64,000 nucleotides of DNA from assembly GCA_905331475.1 (NCBI GenBank), contig CAJNYU010000157.1, forward strand, positions 310,001-374,000. Direction: 5' to 3'. Under the pieces are notes generated by a model that saw only the letters and a list, made by a program, of their open reading frames with translations, was not told where the DNA came from and ran no database searches. The position numbers and the translations under genes are program-made. Shown one piece after another: positions 12,305-24,639 of this stretch (the first letter of the stretch is position 1; each line of letters opens with the position of its first letter). The stretch is from Rotaria socialis (Eukaryota; Rotifera; Eurotatoria; Philodinida; Philodinidae).

Positions 12305-13977
12305 GAAAACATTTAGAAATTAAATAGACCGAAAACGTATGATACCAAAATAGAAGAAAAGTAACATTTATCTTAAAAAAACGTAGTAAAGTAAAGTCAT
12401 TGTAATAAATCTAATGAATCATTAAAAAAGTAGAATTGTCAAAAGATTATTGACACAGTTTAGCATAGGAATCGGAAAGAACGAAGACACTTGTGAAAAA
12501 ATTGTTCATAGTTTTCCTGTCTTGTCTGAAAAAAAAGCGATAGGGCTGAATGATGATATGTGCAAATGTATTTATAATATTAAATCTTTTTGCATTCGCT
12601 CTTTGAATGAGAAAACTAGATTTTATAATGTACAGTAAGTCTGATGTTTTATTATAGAAACATTCCTTTTTTTGTTGAATGACTTTCATGTCAGTTTTGG
12701 TCAGAGATTCATCATTTTAGCACTCATATTTTTGAGGATATTAAGAGAACTACCAGATTAAAACAATCCGAAATGGATTAGGGCTCATACAATTGATCTT
12801 CATAGCTGCTAGACAATTGCTACCATTGCGAGTGAAGATTGGATATTATAAATGGGTACTATTTATCCAAAAAAAAGAAGTATACAAATGATAAGTAACT
12901 TCTCAGCCAAACCTACATCTTTTTAATACTAAAATATATGTATATTTGTATATATTATTTCATAGATGTGGACCATTGCTTTGTCTTCATCACTACACGC
13001 AAGCCATTCAGTTATTGACATATGCAAAAATAAAAATAGCTCAATACATAATTAGTAATTTGTCAATGGATTTGATTATCATCTGAAATTAAAAATAAAA
13101 AGTTAATAAAAAACAAAAATGAGTTACACTCAACTACGTAAACTATTCTTTATTTTATTAACTTTCAGTCACTAAACTGAACGAAAAAGTTATTCGTTTA
13201 CCACCGCAGACAAAAAAGTAGCCACTAACGAAAGTTTGTGACACGTTCTTAAGACATCATTATGTTACTTAATATGTTCAGTAATTACTGAATATATTTT
13301 TTCCATAATTTGCTTTGTTCTTTGCTCACAAAATTACTTCAATATATATCTTTTGAGTATAATGATTGATAGAAAAAAAAAAAAATTTTTTTTATTAGCA
13401 TAAGATATATTTACGGATTGTATTGAATTATTTCTTTCAAATAAAATCATTTTATGAAGTTAATGTCAGTGATGTATTTGCATTCCATTTTTTATTCCAA
13501 CTTTAAAGTTAATGAAACGTCAATAAAAGATACTAAACCAGATGACTTCGACTACTTCTCACAAAAGCTATGTCACCAATCAGGTGATCATTATTTGTTT
13601 GATTGATACACAACACTTACCTTGCGTTGTTCTTTCTGTCGTACAAGGTATTGTATTCATGTTACTGTACTATATCTTTACATCACTGATTGGCGAAAAC
13701 TATCCATATAGGCAATGAAATCTGCATTTTAATTGCATTGAAAGTAGCGCTATTATCAAAACATTTAACAGTGACATCTTTCGTAAATGAAAATTTATTT
13801 CTAATTTTTTCATTTAGAAAAATATTTCACATTTTCTGATTCTGTTTTTCTAATCATTTTTCTGGAATGAATTTATATATATCGCTAAAAAATATTTTTG
13901 TTTACTCATTTGACAATAAACTTTGATATAGTAGAACGATCATTTTGTCCTTCAATATATCAAAAAGCTCTTTGATA
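12305..13977. other. Intergenic region between FLCN and TRAP-beta
   Basis: This is the space between two divergent genes, FLCN on the minus strand and TRAP-beta on the plus strand, so it should contain both promoters. I see no conserved exon, RNA gene or repeat structure in it, only AT-rich sequence with homopolymer runs such as the A/T block near 13372-13395. Confidence 0.55.
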
Positions 13978-15406
13978 ATGTTCCTTAAAATATCATTGAC
14001 ATTTCTTGCATTGATAGCTGTTGTATTCTGTCAAACGGACGATGAAGAATCATTTTTATTTGTTACCAAGCAAACACTCAATCGTTTTATTGTACAGAAT
14101 AAGGAATTAACTATCAAATATGATTTATACAATTCTGGCCCGACGTAAACAGAAAAACTAATTTACGCAATAATAACGAAAACTTTCTTTTCTTTTAATT
14201 TTTTAGAACCGTTTTCAATGTCAATCTAAATGATGTTCGTAGTTTTCCAGCAGACAAATTTGAATTGTTTGTTGGTGTACTCAATCCAAAATGGGAACGA
14301 ATTCTTCCGTAAATCAACTTTTGTGGCTATTTTAAAAATAAATATTATTTATCATTCACGTAGAGGAGCAAACGTAACTCATGTTGTTATTCTTAAACCA
14401 AAGGAAAGCGGTTTTAATAATAGTTCACATGCTATTATTACCTATCAAAAGAGTGAAAAGAATGCGGTTATTCAAGTAAGCATTGATACTGTGTTTAATA
14501 GAAGACAGAAATGAATCATGCTATGATTTTCAAATAAAATGATAAAATGAGACTAAATTTAATTAAGAATTGGAAAGATCTACTTATTTAACATTTGACT
14601 TCATAGTGTGATTTTGACAAAATTTTTCTTTTGAAAAATCCAAAACAAAAAACTCTGAGTTTATATCAGATATATAGTTATTCTTAATTGCCAAAAAACG
14701 TTTCAACGAAAATGAATATTGAATTCTTGTAATAATCACTTGTCAATTAGACTCGACGATTGTATCGTTCTGTATTTAATAGCTATTTTTCTTGCAACAT
14801 TGAACATTAGAAGAAAGACGTATTTATTTTTCGTTGTAATTATAAAAGCTATCTAACATTTTTATAGTTATAATATCAACTAGATTAGTTTGTATTGTAA
14901 AATTTAAGAAAAACAGACTCACGTTTTTTCTGAATAGTATCTTCCATAGTAGGTCTTAGTCATATTATATTATCCCTAAAATACAATATTTATCGCTTTT
15001 GTAATAACTGTAGAAAATGAAAGTTTTGTTCTTTTTTCAAATCCAAACTAAAAATTTAATTGAAAATATAATTAAATCTTAACAACTTGTTTATCATGTA
15101 AATGAATACGATAAATAACGATCGTCTTGTTTTAATTTTCATAGAAAACTTATTCATCTGAATTCGGTAATGTTTACATAATGACAAATCGTGAATATGA
15201 TCGACGATTTTCATCACATATTGTAAGAGTTTGTCTATGATTTCTAATGAATGAAAATTTTCTTTCTTTTAATTTAGATTGATTGGATACTTTTTACAGC
15301 AATGGCAAGCCCATGTATTGCTTTTCCATTTTTTCTTTGGTTCAAAAGTAAACACAAATATGAATTATTATTAGCCAAAGACAAAGTAATAAAAAAAGTG
15401 CAATAA
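13978..15406 (+). CDS. SSR2: Translocon-associated protein subunit beta (TRAP-beta)
   Basis: ER membrane subunit of the TRAP complex, which sits beside the Sec61 channel and helps insert certain secretory proteins. Exons: 13978-14144, 14207-14308, 14364-14475, 15145-15222, 15278-15406; 588 bases, 195 residues. The ATG at 13978 opens a clear signal peptide (about residues 1-19). The lumenal domain shows the family segments TLNRFIVQNKELTIKYDLYN, GVLNPKWERI, NVTHVVILKPKESG and EYDRRFSSHI, with N-glycosylation sites NVT and NSS. One TM helix (about 152-174, IDWILFTAMASPCIAFPFF) precedes a short basic cytosolic tail. The third intron is unusually long (669 bp). An upstream in-frame TTG at 13945 is not a credible start. 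Confidence 0.96.
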
Positions 15407-15619
15407 AAAAAAAGAAACAAGATAAATCAGATATAATACATATATTTATCTTTGCGTTTAATGTATCTTCTTTTTTAAACATCTATTGTTTGTCATTTTC
15501 TTCTCAGTTGATGTTGTTTACCATAATTGTTTTATTAGACTTGTTCTTATTTATACAAAATGATATTTAAAAGAATGAAATGAAAATTAAAATAGAACAT
15601 CATTGTTTTAGATTTTAAA

Positions 15620-17609
15620 ATGTTAAAGCGCTCAGAAAAATTATGGATGGGCAGTGCTTTGTTTTTTGCTATATTCTCATTGGTTTGTGATTTAATTGGT
15701 TTTTCAACACCATATTGGTTACAAGCATGGCCTCGGTATATTTATTAGAAAGAAAATAATTCTTTTTTTTTATTACCATTTGTATCGTCTAGTGTCGGTG
15801 ATACAACATTCCGTAAATTAGGACTTTGGCAAGTATGTATTGCTGGTTTTCGTAATCCAAAACATTATTGGGGAAAAGTTTATTATGGTTGTTGGTGGTT
15901 ATATGCACGTGAATATAGGGGATTACGAGAAGATGGAATATTGACACCTGGTAAATTTTAATATTTCGATTTGTTCTATAGTAATCTATTCAATTATTGA
16001 CTTTATCTATTTTAAGCATGGTTTACTGCTGTTCAAACATTTGCATGTTTTGGTTTGATATTCAGTATACTCAGTTGTATTGCATTGATTGTTGTTGCCA
16101 TTACACGGTATCGTTTATCGCGTCGGTCAATATTGATTGGTTGTATTTTAGCTGCATGTGCTTGTAAGCGAAATGGTTTTAATTTCTATTGTAAAATGAA
16201 ATAATCGAGAAAATTTTTGATCTTTTACAAAGCTTAAAACATATTTTTTAGGGGTTGCTCAATAAGGTAAATTGCTAAACATAAAAGCTATCAGAACAGA
16301 CACAGATTCGATAGGTAATGTTTGGAAGAAAATTTCTAAATGTTATATATGTATTCAATAGACTATCCTGTCAATTAGCTACTTTATTAATTGAAATTTA
16401 TTAAAAAAAGATGATCCAGGATCAGAGCTGGGCAAGTCAAGTCAAAAATGCCCCAAGTCAAGTCAAGTTAAGTCAGACTTGACTTGACTTGTGACTTGGA
16501 AAATCTCTGACTTGCCCAGCTCTGATTCCATACTTTTGACATTCTCAAGATAGAACCATCAGTTTTCCCACCTAAACGACTGATCCGTAAGTAGAAATAA
16601 GGCATTTCATTTCATTCTTAATAGCAATGTTAATTATTTTTGATAAACGATGAGTAGAACTAAATCTCTAGTTTTTTCTCAGCATTGTTTCGTTTGTTAA
16701 TTAGTGTTGATCTTAATTACACTTTATTTTAAATCATCTATGAGCCGAAGTTATCTTCTATGTATGCATTAGTCGAAAAAATTAATATCAGATGACTTCG
16801 GCTGACATCAATGCCGGTGTGATTTTGCGCTTTTTTGTTGAGAGTTTCTATCAGTAACGAATACAGTATTTTGATTTTTTTCCGACGACTCATATCGCTT
16901 CATTTATATAAATATCTTTATCTAGTAATATATTTACAGCACATAAAATAAAATAAACTATATAATTTCCTTGAAAATTATAAGATAAATCTGCCTGAGA
17001 AAAATTAGTATTAACCGAAAATAAATTACTTATGTTTTATTATAGGGTTTTGCAATTTGCTTGCTGTTCTTATATTTGGCATCTATGCCGATGCTATTCC
17101 TGGCAAATGGATGCCTCGAGCTGATTATACATTTTTATCATGGTCATATCATTTTATTGTTGCTTCAATGGTATCATCATTTTTAGCTGGTAATATTATT
17201 TTAAATTTCTATTTTTTAAAATCGTGTTGCGTTTTTCCAATTTATTTTGTCTTATATAGTTAGCTTTGCTTTATGTGAAATCTATTTTATAACTGAAGAT
17301 AAAAAGAATAATCGTGAAAGAACATTCATTCGACATGTTGGCAATCCAAATCAACCATTCGTTCGTCACGTTGAAAAAGATGAACCACCATTTGTACGTA
17401 AAACATCGAACGGTGATCAACCATTCATACGTAAAAATGACAATGAAAGTGAAAATGCTTTTATACGTAAAGCTGACAATGATAATGAACGTGCATTTAT
17501 ACGTCGTACAGATGGTGAAGAAGCGTTCATACGCCGAGCTGATACGGAAGAAGCTTTCATACGACGTTCTAATGATAATAAAAATCAAGGAAATAATTAT
17601 ATAGTTTGA
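15620..17609 (+). CDS. Claudin/PMP22-like four-TM protein with FIR-repeat tail
   Basis: Exons: 15620-15735, 15793-15950, 16017-16163, 17046-17189, 17260-17609; 915 bases, 304 residues. Four TM helices are seen at about residues 8-30, 93-118, 127-155 and 172-198. The first extracellular loop carries the W...GLW...C...C signature of the claudin/PMP22/EMP superfamily (TPYW, LGLWQVC, YYGCWW), so a junction or membrane-organising role is plausible. The cytosolic C-terminus (about 206-304) is eight copies of a 10-12-residue unit [TPA]F[IV]R[HKR] plus a polar Asp/Asn/Glu-rich stretch, highly charged and without Cys. Intron 3 (882 bp) contains a foldback element. It converges on the GPCR at 17866. 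Membership of the superfamily is fairly sure; the exact family is unknown. Confidence 0.8.
16421..16526. mobile_element. Foldback MITE, AAGTC word, in an intron
   Basis: A 106-bp element with perfect 19-bp terminal inverted repeats (ATCAGAGCTGGGCAAGTCA). Its interior consists of AAGTC on one arm and GACTT on the other. It lies inside intron 3 of the claudin-like gene. The end GCTGGGC is the reverse of the GCCCAG end of another element in this window (42328-42452). Confidence 0.75.
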
Positions 17610-17865
17610 TCTAATAGAAAGAAATTGGTTCATTTAGATTTCATGTACAGATAGATCTGAGATATTCTTTATCTGTTTTTGTGTAAAATTCATCTTCTTG
17701 TGTTTTGTTTTTTATAACAATGATCATTCCATTTTTCTATTTCTTTTGTGCATAATTTTATATTTGTCGCACATCTTTGTTTAGTTGTGTTGATACTTCG
17801 TAGACATGAAAAAATACCTTTGTTTTCTCATTTTATTTCACATTATTTACATAAAATTTTGTATA

Positions 17866-19209
17866 TTAAAGTTCTGGTATATTCAACGCGCATTTTGATA
17901 GTTGTCTACTATTTAAATGAGCACTTGAAACTGTGCCATTACTTGCTCGTTTAGAAGAATTATTTGAGATATAAGTAGTTGTTTGTTGAATAGAAGTAGA
18001 TTGAGTTAGATTTCGATAATCGGGATGAATATGTCGCATTTCCATAGAAAAATTTGAAGTTGTCACAGCACCACTTGAATGTCGTGGCCTTTGATAATTT
18101 GTATCTAGATTTCTTTGCATACAAATATAAATATCATCGAACGTTTGGAAACAAGTTTCACGAAATTTCGAACCAGCCAAATAATAAAATAAAAAATTGG
18201 TCTAAATACAATAGAACAAAAGAGGAACAATTAGAAAAGTTGTTTTTTCCAAAACAAATCAGCTTACAGCTGAACTCATTTGAAGCCATAATACAGTTAA
18301 ATTACTTAGTAAAAAACGCATTTTAAGTCGTTTAATATCTCGATGATCAGGTGGCTTTCTTTGAAGGATAAAATCTATAATTATTGGAGTTGTAAATATA
18401 TAAAAACTTAATGAAACCGTAGTAAGCATTAATGTTAATTGCTGTTGTTGTCTATTGAATAATGCTATATTGATTTGATTTATAGCATTTTCAGGATTAA
18501 TGAGTGTTTGTGTTCGTTTTCGTCGTGCGACAAATAATTCATAAATAATAAATAAATTAACTAATAAGATAATATCCGGTATAAAAAAGAATATTATTGG
18601 TTTTATGATTCGTATTATTGTTTGATATTGTGAACGAAAAATACATTTTCTTTGTTTGTTATCAATCTTGTAAAGCAATGGAAATGTTAAAGAAAATAAA
18701 GTAAATGCAATAAACATAAGCAAATAGATTGAATAACGTGCACGTTTCAATGTACAAAACCCTTTTGCTAATAGTGGTGAATGAACAGCTATAAAACGTT
18801 CTACAGTCATTATAACCATTATCCAAACGCTACAAAATGTAACGAAATCCGTAAAAAATGTAATAAAACAATGTACAATATGGGAATTTATTGAACGTGA
18901 TGTTATTAAACCTGTTTGATGAACAATAAGAACTAGTGTATCAAATATAGCTAAATATGTTATAAATACACTTGATGATGTACTCCGTAATGAACGACGA
19001 TTAATAACAATAAGTGCAAGGCCATTTCCAAGGACTCCAAATATAACCATAAAAAATCCAGTTATCATTAACCAATAATTAACTTCTTGTATAAAACGAA
19101 TTATTTCAATACGTATTAAAGTTTCGTTTAAGCCTTCAATCGACGAATCATTGTTATAATCATATTTATTTCTCATTCTATAAAGAAAAGTAATACAACT
19201 TAACTGCAT
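17866..19209 (-). CDS. Rhodopsin-like G protein-coupled receptor
   Basis: Exons in coding order: 18268-19209 and 17866-18201, joined by a 66-bp GTAAGC...TTTAG intron; 1278 bases, 425 residues. TM1 includes GNGLAL (about 61-66). TM3 begins at a conserved Cys (about 114) and ends with ERF (about 137-139) in the DRY position. TM6 (LTLMLTTVSLSFYIFTTP) and TM7 (SNLTVLWLQMSSA, then TNFLFYYLAG after the intron) are clear. NET near residue 28 is a glycosylation site. The 90-residue tail is Ser/Thr-rich, as in receptors regulated by phosphorylation. The ligand cannot be named. It differs from the GPCR at 3087 in having a short third loop and a long tail. The start could instead be the Met at 19176. 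Confidence 0.88.
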
Positions 19210-19765
19210 GATATTAAGAAAAGTGTCTCGGCATTTTTAACATTTACATAGATTCAATATTTAAAAGAAAATTTGCTAGAGAATCTTCTGTAATGAAAAC
19301 AAAACGCAACAAATATCAATAATTTGATGAGTTTCGAGCTTCTGAAATCATAGTAAATACGAATGGCGGTTAGAATACCTTCGGATCGATATGAAATTTG
19401 TGTATTACAGACTAAGTATTCGCTTACATGTTTTGAAGTTTTCTCTTGTGGATTTGTCCGGATTCTATAAATCAAATATCAAAGCAATTATTATTAATTC
19501 TAAGATGTAATTGTCTGCGAACTACTCGTAACAACTTAGTGTGTGATTTGTCATGAAATAAAAACATTACCATATAAAATCAATACAAAGACGTACGCAT
19601 CTGTGTCAAAATTGAGGAAAAAAAAGATTTATCTTCGACTAAAGAAAATGACATGAATCTCCAATAAATATTCATTCAGCATAAATTCAAATAAGGAAGA
19701 AAACAAAAATAACAGTACTATATATTATTATACGATTCTCTTTTTTCCGGAAATAACACACAGAC

Positions 19766-19797
<32 letters not shown>

Positions 19798-21737
19798 GCT
19801 ATGTATACTATTTGATTAAACGCAATAAAGAAAGAAATTCTTTTAAAATTTAGTCAATCTGAAAGACAAGAAAATTGTGATCATCTTTCATCAATCGTTC
19901 TACTCATTAGATAATGATATATAATTCATTTTGAAAGAGATTATAAGAATAGAGATAGATGAATTATGGAAAACTATATAATCTCTAACATGTATATTAT
20001 ATACATATGAAAGATAAACAATGATCGAATAGATTTCCAGAGATTAATTAACCAAATCTATTTTTTTTGTAATACAATCGATCAATTTTGGGTGAAGGCT
20101 ACTCGTTTTCTGATAAATCAACAAACATCTGGCACAATGTTCTGGCTGTCGTCAAAATGTAGTCTCTCATTGTAGTCGAGTATATCCAAATTATCTGATA
20201 ATTACATACGGCACTGAAAGATATGACCTTAAAAATTCTATCCAACAATCACGTACATATTATTCGTCCTACTTTTGCTCTTTTGACTATATGTTATTGT
20301 TAATATAGATCATTGAATTAAAATTATTAGTAATGACTAGAGCGAAAATAGAATTCATTGTTTAACACAAAAAAACATTTTCTTTTACGACTCAAACAAT
20401 TTTTTTTTGATAATTTATGTGAACCAATAGACATAATTATATTTTAATAAGCAGTTGATTGTATTCCTTTTATAAAATTTTGAATTATGTGCTATACAAC
20501 TGATTCAATTACCATTGTAACACAAGATCTCCCGCTAATTTTTGTATGAAAGAAACCAAGGATTCACAATATTCAAAAACAGTGGCATAACTAATATTAT
20601 GCTAAAACTATAAAAATAAAGACTTGAATATTTATCATGAGATACCTATTGATCAGAAATCAAGCATAAACTAATATAGCAGATTCTTTACAAAAAATAT
20701 ATTCTATAAACCCATATATAGTACCCTTTTCACGATATTACTGAGCATAGAGTTATTTCGATGCCATAATATTATCATAAGTAATCTATGAATATACATA
20801 TGCTATTGCGTGAAAATATTTAAACTGTTTTATATGAATCTATAGAAAATAAATTTTCTGCAAGATTCTGATATGTTATTATTTGACTGCAATTTGTATT
20901 AGCGATATGTCAGGATAGAAATATAAGTATTTGTTTTAGAGTTTTTATATTATATTAGCTATATGTTACTTTAATGTTGTGAATCACTAGTTTATGTAAT
21001 GTAGGAATTGCTGATGAATCATATGTTACAATAATAAGTAAATCAACTTGCCGTCCAAGACGATTTCAAAAGGATGAAGGTCACTTAAAATAAAACTGAA
21101 TCTGTAAAATAAAATGCTTATGTAATTGATTCACTCGAATCGGAAGTAACTTACACATCAACATACTTGCCAGAATGACTAGTTATTGATCATTCACATG
21201 TAAGGAGTATTCAAACTCAATATGAAAATCAGATGAATGTAATCTACAAAAGACTGCAATTGATAGTATGTGAAATGAGAATAGTCCTTGTCTCGAAGAC
21301 AATATTGAGTGTTCTATCATATGCGATCTCTCTTTATCTCATAGTTACTAAGTCGAATGTTTCTGTAAAACACAGCAGGGAAATACATCTTCAAGTAACC
21401 ATGGTTGAATTAGAAACATATTTTCAACATATTATCTACAAGAGAATATAATAAATTCATCGACCGAGAAAATACTGTCATAAATCATTTGTAACAGATT
21501 TTTGTGTTGTTTTTCCTCCTAAAAGCCTCTCAAATTAAATAAGCAATCAAAAAATTGTTTTCCTTAGATCGATATGAAAAATACATCTATACATAGAGAA
21601 AGACAACCTTAATAACAAATATCTACTCGGTTTTTTGTTCATTGTTAAAAATTAAATATAGCTATAAATATTATTAACCGGTCTAATACTCCGTAAACTA
21701 TTTTTAAATACAAATCGACTCTATCATTAATTTTTAT
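19210..21737. other. Gene-free region with CT microsatellite
   Basis: No supported exon was found. A (CT)n tract lies at about 19768-19798. Short open frames such as 21233-21451 show no family similarity and no splice context. The first part is probably the promoter side of the minus-strand GPCR ending at 19209. Confidence 0.55.
19768..19799. repeat. CT microsatellite
   Basis: A run of CT dinucleotides with one CCC interruption, in the gene-free region after the minus-strand GPCR. Confidence 0.9.
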
Positions 21738-22001
21738 TACCCAGGTGAAAAAAAACGGCACTTAAACGGCCTGAAGCGGCATAAAAACGATGTAAAACGT
21801 TAAAAAACGGCGCCGTTTTCCGTCAGTTCGGAAAACGAAGAGAATAATGTTAAAAGCGATGCCCGTTTTCTAACAAAAAAAAACGGCCCGTAAAACGAGC
21901 TGACGGATTACGGCGAAATAGGGTGAAAATTAATGTCGTTATATAGCCGTTTCAGGCCGTTTCCGATGGTCTTTCAGATGACCGGATGATCCTCCTGGGT
22001 A
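21738..22001. mobile_element. Foldback MITE, AACGGC word, TACCCAGG ends
   Basis: A 264-bp element starting TACCCAGGTG and ending, inverted, as TACCCAGGAG. It is much richer in GC than its surroundings. The interior repeats AAACGGC and its complement GCCGTTT many times, including the palindrome AACGGCGCCGTT near its centre, so the whole could fold on itself. TA flanks the CCCAGG ends on both sides, as a TA target duplication would. Confidence 0.7.
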
Positions 22002-22180
22002 GATTTAAACTACCTGCATAGAATTTGGAAATTTAAAATATTTTAACATTTATTATTGAGCAGATATAAATATTAGTATTTAATGGAAAAAAACATTGCA
22101 ACTTCGTAATGCTAGCCTTCACTGTTCTATAATAACGAGTTGTGTCTCATTTTCTAACCTACCATGCAAGCGATAAAACT

Positions 22181-22650
22181 TGGGTAGCAATATTTTTGAT
22201 CCTCAAAATGTGTTAGCTGCGAAATGATCACCAAAAAAAGATACAAATGATCCCCAACTTGTCTTTTGTGGAATGAATGGTAGAGTTGTGGTAGATAACG
22301 TGTTTATTTCAAAAGACAACAGATTGATAAGACATAATTAAACAATAATACCATGATTTTGGTAGAACATATTTTCTGTTTCTATTGTTTATTGTATTTT
22401 GTGTAACTAATGTTGTTATTTATTATTCTATCTCTTATTGTATTGATAATAAATTCGGTGATCGAATATATTTTTTTGTGATCATTTCACAATAGAAAAG
22501 ATTGGGGATCATTTGTATCTTTTTTTTGTGATCATTTCACAATAAAATAGATTGAGGATCATTTGTATCTTTTTTTGGTGATCATTTCGCAATTAACATA
22601 TTTTGGTGATTAATAGTCACTTTTTGGGGGATCAAAAGTCTATTTACCCA
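22181..22650. mobile_element. Foldback element, GATCATTT word, TGGGTA ends, 50-bp tandem repeats
   Basis: A 470-bp element bounded by TGGGTA and its inverse TACCCA. The left arm carries one copy of AAATGATCACC...GATACAAATGATCC. The right arm carries three inverted copies at a period of 50 bp, with GTGATCATTTC starting at 22478, 22528 and 22578. The unequal copy number suggests tandem growth of one arm. Confidence 0.65.
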
Positions 22651-23749
22651 TAAAACTTATTTTTGATAATTAGATTGGAAAGATGAGATCAAGAATAATA
22701 TCCGATGGAAAGAGAATCATCCATTGTAACAAATAAACAATTCATTATGGATTTCATTACATTTTGTAAAAGATAGTATTTAAATAAATAAATAAATCGT
22801 TTTTTTGATCAATAGTCAAATATTTCATGTAGATGAAAATATCATTTCTTATCAATAAACTAATGCCAAAGGTATTTTTATGAATATTGTGAAAGAATTA
22901 CGTTTATATATTTGACCATGTTTTAGTTTCCTGCTAAAATTGCCGTACCTTGTATTTTGTTGAGAATAGAACAAACATAGATCTGGAAGCGCCTTTTAGT
23001 AAAGATGATAAGCAAATAGATTATGCGATGTGTAGATAATGCAGACGCAGAATCGAAGATATAATGTTATACTCTTTCATCGCTATCTACACGTTTATTG
23101 TTTTCTCCGTGACAAAAAATATACTAAATAGATGAAACAAAAATTTTGCAACATGTCCCTTTTTTTTGTCGAATACTCAAATCAATGAAAAATAGACAAC
23201 TCTAGATTTTCTATTAGAGGATTTCGAGCTTCATTATTTGTAAATTCTTTTTAGCTTTCATATAAAAACGACGCACTTTAATTTCTATATAAGATTCAGA
23301 TTCTTTTTTCGATTAGGTTTTTTCACAGAACATTAACTGTTTTGTTAGCAAGTCATAAGTTCACTTTGCTGCATTATTCTATAAAACAAAAATGAGATTA
23401 ATCGTGTGATAAGTGCCTTTTGGCGCAGAGTCATTTTGTAAACTAGCTACCGTTCGTCTCAAGTAATTATAATCTAATAAAAAGAATTCATCTATAAATG
23501 TAATATCCTTATAGAAAATTGATAGAGTCACTTAAATCTTAATCTGTATTAGATTAGATTTTGAATGCTAAATGTTTTTACACATAGAAAAATCAAAGCA
23601 TTACAGAAATCAAACATGAATCGCATAGCTTTGACTACATAATTTTATTTCCTGTGTAATTTTTCTATGGAAGACATTTGGAGATCTGAATTAAATTAAA
23701 TGCTTTATCCTCTCATAGGAAATGGGGCAGGGGGGGGGGGGTGACGCCT
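22651..23749. other. Gene-free stretch before the assembly gap
   Basis: AT-rich sequence with no supported exon. A run of G (about 23729-23741) directly precedes the gap of nine Ns at 23750-23758, which is the likely cause of the failed assembly there. Confidence 0.55.
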
Positions 23750-23758
23750 NNNNNNNNN
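23750..23758. other. Assembly gap (nine Ns)
   Basis: Nine undetermined bases follow a G-rich run. The true size of the gap is unknown. Confidence 0.95.
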
Positions 23759-24269
23759 TGATGAAGATCAGAGACCCAACTAATAAAAATGCCAGATGCC
23801 ACAGTATTGGTTATGGCAGAATGACAACAATGAAAATTAAATAGTATTGAACATTGGATGAAGATCCAATTGTTTATTCAATGAACAGAAATAGTTGTGA
23901 ATGAGAAGAACTCCACAAGCAAGTAGCTGACAAGAGTTCGAACAATTGTAAGGGAGAATCGAATTAGATTGATTGTAATGAACAATCAAGTTGAAAGAAA
24001 AAAAGGTAATATGTAATTAATCAAAAAGATGATTCTTTTTGATAGAGAAGAAGAATAGTAGTATATTTCAGTGAAGAGAGATATATGAAGAAGCTTGCAG
24101 AAGCTTGAAGAAAAAAGAGAAAAATAATTATCGTATCATTTTCTTGAGCTCAAGCGCGAAAAACGAAAAAGTGCCAATATTGAAAATAATAAGCGCGACA
24201 AATAAGTAACAAGGGAGAACAATACAGAGGAGAAAAAAACAAGGAGGAAAAAGTGGAACCTATTGGATC

Positions 24270-24310
24270 CTAGGATCCACTATGATCCAATAGGATCCAA
24301 CATGATCCAA
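24270..24310. repeat. Short foldback cluster, GGATCC word
   Basis: Contains GGATCCTAGGATCC, a perfect 14-bp palindrome, followed by further copies of GGATCC and GATCCAA. Probably a small foldback element or a piece of one inside the composite. Confidence 0.4.
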
Positions 24311-24639
24311 AAAACCTGATCGGAAAAAGGAGGAATTGATCGTAGGATTTTTGAATAAGAAGCATGAGTGAACTGATGAGATTGGCATATTAGTCAATTC
24401 CTATGAATTCTGCTAGGTTCCGATGAAGTTTTCGATACTTAAAAATCAAGTAGGATGCAACATAGGAGTGTACAGCTTACGTTCATGAGTGTGAGCGGTA
24501 TATTCCTAATTACTATTACTTTATTATTTATTACCAGTTATAAATTTAAAAAAATTGAAACATAAAAGCAACAACTGATAAATAATAACGTGTAATAATT
24601 ATTACCGTAATAAATACCGACCCAAAGATATTACTTAGA

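Noticed and set aside
13945-13977. Upstream in-frame TTG as the TRAP-beta start
   Set aside because: Not ATG, and the signal peptide starts cleanly at the ATG at 13978.
17271-17633. Minus-strand open frame of 120 codons
   Set aside because: Antisense of the FIR repeats; its repetitive pattern mirrors the real exon.
22471-22600. CRISPR-like direct repeats
   Set aside because: Three tandem 50-bp copies without unique spacers, part of a foldback element in a eukaryotic genome.
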